NCBI RefSeq assembly: GCF_051020765.1
Contig: NC_134941.1
Coordinates: 3,968,001 to 4,032,000, forward strand
From: Lasioglossum baleicum
Lineage: Eukaryota; Arthropoda; Insecta; Hymenoptera; Halictidae
Reading direction: 5' to 3'
Length of the DNA: 64,000 nucleotides
In this document: piece by piece, positions 23,817-33,478 of the stretch
Numbering within the stretch: position 1 is the first letter of the stretch
How the letters are laid out: the number at the start of each line of letters is the position of its first letter
Program-made: the position numbers and the translations under genes
Notes under the pieces: generated by a model
Told to the model about the DNA's origin: nothing
Seen by the model: only the letters and a program-made list of their open reading frames with translations
Database searches by the model: none

Positions 23817-24043
23817 TAGACTGCGGATGTTTATGCAATTTTCAATTTTTCTAGGGAAATTTTAAAAACGCGGAATCATGTAAAACGTTATTTTCAGCGG
23901 TAGTAGTCTTTGTAGATCCGAAGTAAAATAGAAATCGAATATTAAAAACATAAATAGAAAGAATACTAAATTCTGTGGAATTTTATTTTCTAGCATTTTT
24001 CGAAAATGTTTGAAAGCCATACATGCATCAAGATCCGCAGTTA
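23817..24043 (+). mobile_element. hAT-like MITE, subfamily B, perfect target duplication
   Basis: It starts TAGACTGCGGATGTTTATGC and ends ATCAAGATCCGCAGTTA. GTTATTAC flanks both sides exactly. The interior (GGTAGTAGTCTTTGTAGATC, TTCTGTGGAATTTTATTTTC) defines subfamily B, shared with 29774, 43308 and 46408. It ends 165 bp, after its target duplication, upstream of the IRSp53 exon. Confidence 0.85.
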
Positions 24044-24216
24044 GTTATTACCACAGCTGGCAAACAAGATCGAAAGATATTATTCGCCGAATCGAGCTGT
24101 AAATGCAAATGGTCCTCCACAAGTTCTGCTAGAAAAAACTGTATAAAAACAGCGGAATGATTTGGAATGTCCAAAAATGAAGAAAAATATACAACGGTCT
24201 GTTTCTTTGATTGCAG

Positions 24217-24292
24217 AACATCCTGGACAAGTTCAATCCGGGAGCGAGGCAGCTGATCAACGCCGGCAAAGCATATTTGAAGGCCCTTCATG
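24217..24292 (+). CDS. IRSp53: IRSp53/BAIAP2 homologue, internal exon of the IMD (I-BAR) domain
   Basis: This 76-bp exon is preceded by TTTCTTTGATTGCAG and followed by GTGAGTG, both consensus splice sites. It reads 25 codons plus one base, including FNPGARQLINAGKAYLKALH, and the split codon would give Gly. Vertebrate BAIAP2 and BAIAP2L1 have FNP-x-LRN-x-I-x-x-GK-x-YEKA at the same place, near the N-terminus of the I-BAR domain. That domain binds membranes and Rac and shapes filopodia at the plasma membrane. Exons on either side were not found, so the flanking introns are long. Identity rests on this one motif and the splice context. Confidence 0.8.
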
Positions 24293-24417
24293 GTGAGTGA
24301 ATTAAATTGAATCTCTAAGAGGAGCGGCCGGGCGGGGGCGTTGGAGACAAAAAGAGGGATTCGCTCGCGAGACAAATAGCGACGGACGAACGATAGCGAA
24401 GCGTTAAGGATGGTTCA
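24293..24417 (+). promoter_or_regulatory. 5' splice site and proximal intron of the IRSp53 exon
   Basis: GTGAGTGA at 24293 is a strong donor. The following 120 bp are GC-rich and hold no repeat seen elsewhere in the window. Confidence 0.6.
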
Positions 24418-24467
24418 GGGATGGGGGTAGGCGTGGGAGTAAGTTGGTGGGGGGGGGTGGAGGGGGG
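24418..24467 (+). other. G-run tract, possible G-quadruplex
   Basis: Five or more runs of at least three G on the + (sense) strand occur within 50 bp, including runs of 5, 3, 9 and 6. The tract begins about 125 bp downstream of the IRSp53 splice donor. Quadruplex formation is inference from run spacing. Confidence 0.6.
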
Positions 24468-26460
24468 AGTTAAAATGAAGAAAGAAAGAACAAACGAGCC
24501 TGGAGTGAGCTTTATGCCGTCTCCTGGGTCCTGTTTCAGGATCGAATTGCTAGCTCGTCAGAATTGCACACTGGAGGGGTGTCATGGCTTCTATTTCATT
24601 CTTTCTCGCCGGTGTTCCCCGCGTGTCTGTCACCGTGCGTCCTCTTCTTTTTTTCCACGTTCTTTTCGACCTTTCCGACTCGGCTGCGATCGATCGCGAT
24701 CGGTTTTTTTCTTCGTTCCGTTGGATTAGCACGTCCGTCTCTTTTCACGGGATGCGTAAACAGGCGTTATCTCGACTGTACCCTCGGTTGCTCATTCAAT
24801 CGTGCTCTTCAGCTATTCTCCTACGCTCTGCGTTCACCGGCGAAAACGAAATCATGCGTGTACCCGGAATTGTTTTTGTTTGGGGATCGGTCGATCGTGG
24901 TGCACGTCACGCTTGTGTGAGCACGATGTTTTCTTAATTTTATGGTACAGCTATTTTATATTGTTTCTTTGGTTGCGAGGAACCACGGGACTTTTAGAAA
25001 TTCAATCCTTTTTATTAATACATTATCTACTCGTTTAATAATTTTTAGAGGCTCCGGTTCATGGCTAAAGACTTTTTCATGGATCCTTCAATAGCAACGA
25101 CAATTTTAATTTTAGATCAACAATTGGTAACGTCGTCTAATAATTTCGTTAGGGATTATAATGTGAAAGGCTTCCGGTAGGTAAAGTGTTAATGCACACG
25201 TGTTAATACAACAAATATTGACAAAAGAGGTCGTATATTTTCTCAATATTTCATTAATATTTTACATAAAAATGCACATTAAAGTATTTCGTCTTTCCTC
25301 ATTCAAGATGTTCGTGATTTTCACACACCCGTTTAAAAATCTGCGTTCGTAATCTGTTAATTATACTGCTGCGTCTAATTGCAAGAGTCAAATCGCAAAT
25401 CAACCATTGTATACGCCGACAAAAACGCGGAACGTTCCGAATAAATTAAGATAGACTTATCTAAGGAATAAACGAGACTATGCAACATATAATAATTACA
25501 TAGGTCTGACAACAATATAGTGAGAGTGTCAATTGTATTCCGTTCGTGACCCACGCGTCTTTCATCCTCTTCGTTCTCATGCCTCTCCGATCATAAATAT
25601 CGAATCTAATCTGCGACGAGAGAATGGTTATGCAACATTACTTCATGACAGACGGTAATGTCACGTTCAGCGACTCACAGTGTGGGCAATTCGATTTTCT
25701 ACACTTCACGGTCGAACGGTTCCACAGAAGAAGCCACGACGTCCTGTTTTTTCTTTTCCTTTCATCGTGACCACGATGATCGATCATTTTCGCGAATTAA
25801 CCTACTGGCCTTGAAAGCGTGCCCGTCACGGGGATGAAAAAAGAGATGCGGGCCCCGGTTTGAAATTGATTCTCCCATCTGTTGGACCGTGATTAATCCA
25901 GAAGCAGGTGCATCTCTCATAAAGATATAACGGAACCCGGGATCAACGCTGATTAAAATCCCAACACGTGAGTTAATTGAGTCTGACTGTCTTATCTCTT
26001 CATTCGACTCCATCATTTATTTCGGCCCGGCATGAAACAAGATTTCTCGAGGCACAGCGAAGACGTCGTTACAGAAGGGAATGCAAAAATGAAATTCCCC
26101 GTCTCTCTTTATTTCAAGATATTTACGTACATCTCCGAGAATGAAAGTTTCTGCATCCCTTCCGGCAGTTCACGCTCCGCCCTCGAAACTTTCCAAGGGT
26201 TAATCTAATATTTATTGAACTTCGGAACTTTCCTCTTTTGTTCCGGGTTAGTGTAACAGAAATTCGTCGCCATTGCGACTCAACACCTTGGGCACCTTGG
26301 CCTTGCATTCGCTTTAACGATAGTCTCGGATAGCGGATAGTTCTACCTGAAGTTCCCCATTGTTCTAGATGCGACGCGACGTCCCTCTGTCTTTGCACAA
26401 AGACGATCGTTATATCATGACCAAACTGCACAGTTGATAACATTTATAGACACTTGCAGT
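24468..26460. other. Presumed intron sequence, nothing recognised
   Basis: About 24540-24900 is GC- and pyrimidine-rich with overlapping frames on all strands. The rest is mixed. No second IRSp53 exon (expected to continue the I-BAR helix after the split Gly codon) was found here. Confidence 0.35.
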
Positions 26461-26600
26461 TAGACTGCGGATCTGCATAGAAAGTCAAAGTGCTCTATAT
26501 CAATTTCGAGAAGCAGGAGCTACATAGTCTTTTTTCATTTCCTTCACAATTCTCACCCCTTGCCCTACGATTTTATTTTACGGTTTCTGTGACTAGAATT
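26461..26600. mobile_element. MITE fragments: hAT-like left end and AACCCCTTGCC end
   Basis: TAGACTGCGGATCTGCATAG at 26461 is a left terminus of the hAT-like family that runs only briefly. CACCCCTTGCCCTACGATTT at 26554 matches, inverted, the right end of the MITE at 12177-12424. Both are truncated. Confidence 0.5.
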
Positions 26601-26609
26601 TTCCTTGTA

Positions 26610-26689
26610 TTGGGTTGGCAAATAAGTTTGTTCGGTTTTCCACATTGGAATAAATCACAAATACCGAACGAACTTATTTGCCAACCCAA
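26610..26689. mobile_element. 80-bp mini-mariner palindrome
   Basis: The ends TTGGGTTGGCAAATAAGTTT and AAACTTATTTGCCAACCCAA type arms are flanked by TA on both sides. Inverted repeats of about 30 bp enclose a centre of roughly 20 bp. The termini match the first 12 bases of the mariner derivative at 7420-7648, but the following sequence differs, so it belongs to a related family. Confidence 0.85.
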
Positions 26690-26915
26690 TAGATCGTAAT
26701 TTCTTAAAAAAGGAGAACATTTATATCTATTGTTGTTCTATAATAGCTGTGTATTAACCAGACCAAACAATAATTGTTCTATACATTCTATATTATGTAT
26801 ATATGAATGTGTTCTTCATCAATTTCGAGAAACAGGAGTCAGATAGAAATTTCTTTTTACCTTATTTGACAATTTTAATAAGCTAAAAGGAATATAGTAC
26901 ATATAATCAAATGTT

Positions 26916-27323
26916 TTAACACTAAATCCACCGAGCTTCACAAGTAGCCAGTACATGTTGCCTTATTATATGTTGGCTTTAAATAGACTGCGGATCTTTA
27001 TGCAAAGTAAAAAATGTCTGCATTGATTGCAAGACACAGGAGCCAAATAAAAATTGCATTCTTCTTTTAAATATCCTATTAAACTGAAACTAATACATCG
27101 ATGTCCTTAAATATTTTTAACACGTCCACTGTTTTAAATCGTACGTGCCCATTTTCTACTTATAAAAATAACAAGATTAAATTTATTTGAACTGTGTGCG
27201 GTTTATATTATAATATCTGCTCTACTAAATATATTTATTCAATTATTTCCCACGAAAACGTCTGTCTAAATTCAATAATTGTGAAATAAAAAATCTGAAA
27301 CCGGTCATTTGATTTAATGTTAA
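26916..27323 (+). mobile_element. TTAA-target MITE interrupted by a hAT-like MITE
   Basis: It starts TTAACACTAAATCCACCGAG and ends GTCATTTGATTTAATGTTAA, with both TTAA ends present. The interior is split: left part to about 26993, then a hAT-like MITE, then ACTTATAAAAATAACAAGAT resumes the family sequence. The right terminus has lost the GGTAGG box. Confidence 0.75.
26994..27157 (+). mobile_element. hAT-like MITE nested in a TTAA MITE, right end lost
   Basis: It starts TAGACTGCGGATCTTTATGC and runs through TGCATTGATTGCAAGACACA to GTACGTGCCCATTTT, where the last 30 bp or so of the family, including the right terminus, are missing. Insertion postdates the host MITE. Confidence 0.8.
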
Positions 27324-29531
27324 ACATTTTGACTGTTTGTAAATTTCGCATATTCTCGATGCATGTCTGACTTTTCCTGCATGTTCACTGGTGGCTTATC
27401 CATATAGTGAGGTAGCTTATCAACAAGTGCTTATATTCGCCTTGCCTACATCTTATTTATGGAACTGCCCGGAAAAATTCCGGATTTATCTCGATGGCCC
27501 TGTAGTAGCGGTCACAATATCGGCGGAAAAAGTAGAATATGCAAGAGCTGGGTTCGAGAATTCTGCTCGACGAAGCAGCCGCGCATTAGGAGTCTGCCGA
27601 AGACCCGAGAACAGTGCTCTTTTTTCCATTGATCGGCTCGATGGTTGACATAGTAGTGCTCGTCTCTCTAAATCCTCAGCGGTAGACGCGACGCGTCCTC
27701 GCGAATCGCAGTCTATTACGGCTGATAACAGAACATCAGGCAGAGGAAAATCGTTATGGAGCAACGGGAACGGATGCCGGCGAATGCGAGCCAGCTGGAA
27801 AGCTCCGACTCGTAAGCGGAGCTTAAATCTGGCTTTGTCACGGTGAAAGCGCACACGTGGAGCCATGAGGTGATGCTTGCACCCTGACGACGGGGATGGG
27901 CCTGGCTGGCTCTGTCGGGAGGGGGTGGGAATGTCTATGGCGTTCCCGAGCGATCGCGAACTGACGGGGAGAAAGTGAACGGGGGTGGACGACGGGGGGT
28001 GGCCGTGTGAGCATAGGATTAGCGAAGGGAGAAGCGTGGAGGAACATCGACGGGGGGCAGAGCGCGGGGGCGTTGTGAAATGTACGCACGGGAACAAAGA
28101 GAGAAATGGGCTCCGGTCTGGCTGAAGAGGAACAGGTGGAGGAACGGATAAAAAGGGACCACCTGTACACGAGAGAGGTCAGTGGAGACTGCGAATGGGT
28201 GCGGGGATATATTCTGCGAACGGAAATGCGAGTCGCCGTCGCGTCGCCGTGCAAATTTCAGCTAACTAGATGTCGAATTGTTTTTTAACGTACACTTCGC
28301 GTAATTGGATAACTGAAGACTGCACGCTCCGCACGGGTTCTAGCGGAACAAGCACCGTGTTGAACGGTGACAGGCTCTTTATTATGTTTACAATGTTGCT
28401 CGAAAATAGGTGCACACTTTTTTAATTAATTGAGATCCCGTGGAAATTGTTACGATGTCATTTACAAGTGCACATCACGGGAAATGACTGTTTTATATTA
28501 CTCCTTCAGATTTCTTCCGATTTTTCAAAATTTTTAGTGTATTATTCAAGTAAACAGATTCATTGAATAATTCTCCACGCTGTGTGCAATCTTAATAATC
28601 GTAAATTGAAAAATTTTAAATGTAGGAGAAGAGGACTGAATTTAGAATACTTTATAATGAATCAGTGGACTGCGATTAACTTGACATTGATAGTACAATA
28701 ATGAGAGTTAAAATCATTGCGATAAATTAAACACAAGCCACAATATAAGTGATATTCTTTGTTAAAAAATACTGATACACAAGAAGAAGCATCTCGTGAG
28801 GTGAGGAAGGGACCAGCCGCAAAGAAGAAAAAGGAGCAGGAAGCGGGAAGGAAATGCTTATTCGCTGTTTATAACGCCCACGGGTGCCTTAAAGAAGAAT
28901 ACCGGAGGAAGCCAGAAAAGCTAAAGACAAAGTTTGTGTCATAAAAATAGTTTCTCCGCGGGAAAAGTATAATGTAGTAAACTGGGGAATCAGGATTAAA
29001 ATAAAACCGGTCGGAGAGAGAATTCCAAGCATGAAAGTCGTTTCGGAGAGGAACGACACGCGAAATCTGTATTTTTTCGGTTCCCAGACGTAGCAGAGGT
29101 TTGTCCAGATATGAAACGAGTTATTCTAACTCGTAAATTCGACGGCGTGACGCTCACCTCCGTTCTCCCGTAACAATGGAGTGCGAGCTTTCGTGTTCCG
29201 AGGTCCTGGAACTAATCCACGACGACGCTTTCTGTCTTTCTTAGCACGCCGCCCCGTAAATATCTTCCTTAAACGCTTCCTTTCCTCCCGTATTTACTCA
29301 GCAAACACACCTAATAAATTCTCGTTGCACTCGTCATGCTTCTGCAAACATACGTTCCGCCATGGAATTTCCCCTTCCCGAAAGTTTATATCGCTCCGCG
29401 ATCTGCAAGGACAAACACGCGCTCCTCTGTTCCCCATGGAAAGGATAAAATACGATGTTCCAAGGAGAAATGTAACGCATTTCGCAGCCTTCAAAATCAA
29501 TTTGCTTTTTAACGGAATCGAAAAGCGATAT
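27324..29531. other. Non-coding stretch with a GC-rich block
   Basis: About 27480-28270 is strongly GC-rich and gives long overlapping frames on both strands (up to about 200 codons on the -), rich in Pro, Ser and Arg and with no domain. I read these as composition artefacts. Several G runs lie at 27895-28060. The rest is AT-rich. Confidence 0.4.
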
Positions 29532-29561
29532 ATTAGGTTGTTGCACATGAAATTTCCGATT
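29532..29561. mobile_element. Left end of mariner-type element (TTAGGTTGTTGCA family)
   Basis: TTAGGTTGTTGCACATGAAA followed by TTTCCGATTTT matches the left terminus at 1697 and is preceded by TATA. No right end was found within 1 kb. Confidence 0.5.
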
Positions 29562-29773
29562 TTTGCAAATGTTATAAAGCGGTTTGATCGAGGCATACTG
29601 GTTTATTATTGTAAACTTATCGAAGTGTCGCTTACAAAGCTGATCCTCAAGATCCTATTTTTAATTTTAATTTAGATGTGTAATTTCAGTATTGAATCAA
29701 TTGTATGTCAACCTCAATCAATGCAATTTCAATCGGGTAACAACGTAATGCATAGTATTCATTGATTGATGAG

Positions 29774-29972
29774 TAGACTCTGGGGATGTTTATGCAATTA
29801 GTTTTTAATTTTTATAGACAAATTTTATGAAAGTGGTATCAAATAGAATTTTATTTTCAGTGGCAATGGCCTCTGTAGATACGAAATTAATGAAAACCGT
29901 ACCAAATTCTATTGTATTCCAATATTTTTTTGAAAATTTGCACACGCCATAAATGCATAAAGATCCGCACTA
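29774..29972 (+). mobile_element. hAT-like MITE, subfamily B
   Basis: It starts TAGACTCTGGGGATGTTTAT and ends GCATAAAGATCCGCACTA. The interior TTTTCAGTGGCAATGGCCTC and TGTAGATACGAAATTAATGA align with the copy at 23817. No target duplication remains. Confidence 0.75.
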
Positions 29973-30427
29973 TGTATATCGACGAGTGTCAACCACGGAA
30001 TTTCCGATTTTCTTCGGATATACAAGTTCACTTGGAGCGAGAAAAATCTTTTAGTTCGTCAGGGTCTCAGTTTTCCCATTGGCTCGTGAAAAATTAATTC
30101 CTAATCGTGTTACCTTTCCCTTCAGCGGTATCCTCGTACCCCGAACTCCTTAGGAAACTTAAATGCTTCCTTTGCTGAGGCTTTTCCGAAGTTTGCGACT
30201 TTTTCAACGTTTCAGCCTTTAATCGTGGCTGGGCACCGAGAGGTAAAAAGCTTTCTAATTCTGTCCTTGGGGAGCCATAAGAAATCTCATTAACTCTTAT
30301 TCAACATTATATTAAATATTTCGCCCCCCTTCAAGTTTCATCTTCGTTACTTATTACTATTCTAAATGAAATGCGTTCAAATTACTTGAAAACTTAATTG
30401 AAAATAATATATGATTTTGGCCTATGC

Positions 30428-31063
30428 CAGGGGTCGGCAACCTTTTGAGTCGGATGAGTCAAAAATTACAATTTACAAAATTTCAAAGTTTTTGAACAGC
30501 CACAAAATTTTTTCTTGCCAACAATAAATAGTACTCGCATAAATAAAGTTTTTTGATAAAAAAAAACTAATCTATTTATTCATAAGAAAAAATATCTGTT
30601 TATTCATATATAAGTATTGTTTTTCACAACAAATTAGATAATATATATGTATATTGTATACATATGTACATACATAACTTTGAGAAGATAATTCGCTTCT
30701 AACTCTTTTACTTGAAACAACAAACTATACGTCACAGCCAAAGCACTGGTGAAGACGCCAAATTGTCTTGCGTCGAAAGCGAATTAAAACCTACATAGAA
30801 ACATCCGACGACGGCGTCATTCGAGAGCTTCCGACGGACTGACGACAGTGACGACGCGTGTCACGGGGGAGGGGTGCGGTGAAAAGCGAGTACAAGTGGC
30901 TGAGAGATAGAATCGGTGCCTAATCCTCGTTAATCAGTTCAGAACGATGTTTAAATGTTTTTTTTTTATAAAATAAATAATATTTGCGTATGGAACTAAA
31001 GAGCCGCAGCTTCACATCCAAAGAGCTGCATGTGGCTCGCGAGCCGCAGGTTGCCGACCCCTG
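30428..31063. mobile_element. Non-autonomous hAT element (Buster-like), 636 bp
   Basis: The termini CAGGGGTCGGCAACCT and AGGTTGCCGACCCCTG form a perfect 16-bp inverted repeat. GCCTATGC flanks both sides, an exact 8-bp target duplication with TA in the middle, the pattern reported for the Buster branch of hAT. The inner right end carries AGAGCTGCATGTGGCTCGCG. No transposase frame is present. Branch assignment is inference from the duplication pattern. Confidence 0.9.
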
Positions 31064-32168
31064 GCCTATGCTATTAAACAGCTTTGAATTATTTTGAATA
31101 GTCCAGATAAAAATTGAAATAATATAATGGAGATTATAAGGAATCTAAATATTTGTCTCAGGAATAATTATTGTAATATTTATCTTATTGACTCAATATT
31201 TCTTCCGCTTCTTTAATGAATATCTTACAAAAATGTGGAAAGATGCGACGGGCTTTTTTATTAGAAATGTTGCAATTGTACATTGTAATTCACGGCACAT
31301 TAGATCAAGCATGCAATTCCGACTTAAATTGCGCTCCAGGTTAATCGACCTGGCGAACGCAGACATTGCGAGAACCCAATGAATTATGCAAAACGCATGT
31401 TAGGCACTTGGCAGCTCGTGACCCCGTTCCGTAATTCATAAAATCGTAATTCCTGAAATTCCCTTGTCGTGTACAATACTTAAACTCTCGGGAATGAAGT
31501 TTGCGTGGGTTCCGCTGTCTTCCAATAAAATGAATGGGAATAAAAAAATTTAATCAACTTAAATGAATTACCTCCCTCATTTCTACAATTTTTCCACGGC
31601 TCGAAGTATTACACTAATTTTTATTGACAATTTATGGAAAAGGAGACGCAAAATCATTTTTGAAAAATATTTAAATAGCTAACATACGAAGATACACATA
31701 TATTTATCCATGTATATGAGAATACATACGTCTAGAGTAGAAACATTTATACGGACGTTGCATACATATTAAAATACAGATATAAATAAATATAGAATAT
31801 GCAGGGTGATCTAGTATATATTAGCACTTCGTTATCAATGCTGTTTTTGAAAATATGAAAAACTTTATTCCTAAAAGTTTTTCAGTATAAAAAAGACTAT
31901 AATATGGTACTAACAGTTTTTTTCTGGTGGTGAAAGAGTTTCGAAAATTTTAAGCTCACCTTCATTTTTTAGAAATAGAAATATATAGTTTTCTATGCTC
32001 TATTCGATGCAGCTCGCCCTTCTCTATAAAAAGGTATTATGTAAACCAAAAAATGAATAATTTAAGAGATATTTCAACTGCAACTTTGTTGAATTCTGTA
32101 GATCTTTATCACATTTTCGTGTTTGTCAATTGATAGTAGTTTGCAATACTGCACGCCTAGCTAGTTTA
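31064..32168. other. Non-coding stretch, one possible element end
   Basis: GCAGGGTGATCTAGTATATA at 31801 resembles the left end of Tc/mariner-type elements (CAGGGTG), but no mirrored right end was seen. Nothing else recognised. Confidence 0.3.
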
Positions 32169-32393
32169 TTAACACTAAATCTACCGAGCACTAAAAGCGA
32201 TTAAAATATTGCACCTTACAAAAATGACAAGGCTCTATTTATTTACATTTTTTGCAATTTTTGTTACAATATGTGCTTGGATGAAGAAGTTTATCGAATC
32301 ATTTTCCATGTAAGCAACTCCATAATTTCAATAATTCTAAAATTAGAAATATAAAACCTGTCATTTGACCGGCAGTGGTAGGTTTAGTGTTAA
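32169..32393 (+). mobile_element. TTAA-target MITE, both ends intact
   Basis: It runs from TTAACACTAAATCTACCGAG to CAGTGGTAGGTTTAGTGTTAA, 225 bp. The CATTTGACCGG box near the right end and TTACAATATGTGCTTGG in the interior match other copies. No frame. Confidence 0.85.
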
Positions 32394-32938
32394 TAAAGTA
32401 CGCTGCGCAACATTTTCAAATTTAGAAAAAGGTTTTTTGTACTGTTGTCCACGAATTTAGCCGAATCCGCCACTCCTGTCTTGCCTCGCTCAGCCGCTGG
32501 TTACTCAACTTGGCTTCGTACTTGAGACGCATTCCGCGAGATTGCGATAAATTATGCAAAATGTGGAGCAACCACTTCGCAGTTTCCAACCTTGTTTCGC
32601 AACCTCTTAATCGTAATTCCCGAAATTCCGCGGCCGTGCGAAAGAACAGGATGGACGGAAGGGAAGAGATGAGATAGGAAGTCTAGGCTCGCAAACATTT
32701 TCGCGTATCGTTGCCATGGGCCGCCGTAGCACACAAAACCATTGTGTCTAAGGAACACGCATCTTCGTTGGCTTTCTGCTACTTTTTTACTTATAAAAGT
32801 ATAATATAAATCTAAATGAAGTTATTTAACCCTTTGAAGTCGGAGCTATTTTAATTCTATACGATGTTTTTTCATGTTATTAAATGTGTCATTGATTAAG
32901 TACCAACATATTTAATAATGTTAAAATTAAAACAAGAA
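32394..32938. other. Non-coding stretch, nothing recognised
   Basis: A GC-richer patch at 32460-32770 is followed by AT-rich sequence. No gene or element end supported. Confidence 0.35.
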
Positions 32939-33290
32939 AGTAAAAAAATATATAAAAAAACACCTATGAAAAACCACGCTTATATTAAAATGCACTAAAA
33001 AGGAGAAGATAATTTTTTTCCTGGTTCTCCCAAAAATTTAATATAAATTTAAATAAAATCATAACATTAGTGACTACAAAAATAAAAGCGCGAAGAGTCC
33101 ACGAAGATTACGTCAATATAGTTTAGCACTCCACGCTTTTATTTTTATAGTCACTAATGTCATGATTTTATTTAAATTTATATCAAATTTTTGGGAGAAC
33201 CAGGAAAAAAATTGTTTTCTCCTTTTCAGTGCATTTTAATATAAGCGTGGTTTTTAAAAAGTGTTTTTTTATATATTTTTTTAGACACTA
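32939..33290. repeat. Long palindrome, family S, short form
   Basis: The arms share AAACCACGCTTATATTAAAA, TGCACTAAAAAGGAGAA, CTGGTTCTCCCAAAAATTT and ATAAAATCAT, mirrored around a centre near 33110 (AGATTACGTCAATATAGTTT). Compared with the copy at 54990-55545, both arms lack the same roughly 110 bp right after GGTTCTCC. No coding frame. Confidence 0.85.
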
Positions 33291-33305
33291 TCAATACATC
33301 ATTAC

Positions 33306-33478
33306 TAGACTGTGGATGAATTGTAACAAGCTGAGATGAAACAAATATTTAATTTCTTGCTGAATATGTTTAATAGGTTGAAAATAATATAACAGCACGT
33401 TTAAATTTTTCAAGTGTTTTTACTGTCACAAATTAGACCTACTCATTTTTATCATAAATGCATAAAAGCCGCAGTGTA
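33306..33478 (+). mobile_element. hAT-like MITE, diverged
   Basis: It starts TAGACTGTGGATG and ends CATAAATGCATAAAAGCCGC AGTGTA in family style. ATCATTAC before and ATCGTTGC after match at 6 of 8 positions. It lies just downstream of the family S palindrome. Confidence 0.7.

Noticed and set aside
27486..28097. 203-codon frame on the - strand
   Set aside because: Pro/Ser/Arg-rich, overlaps other frames in a GC-rich block, no domain and no splice support.
29181..29675. 164-codon frame on the + strand
   Set aside because: It runs through a mariner-type terminus at 29532 and shows no domain; a chance read-through.
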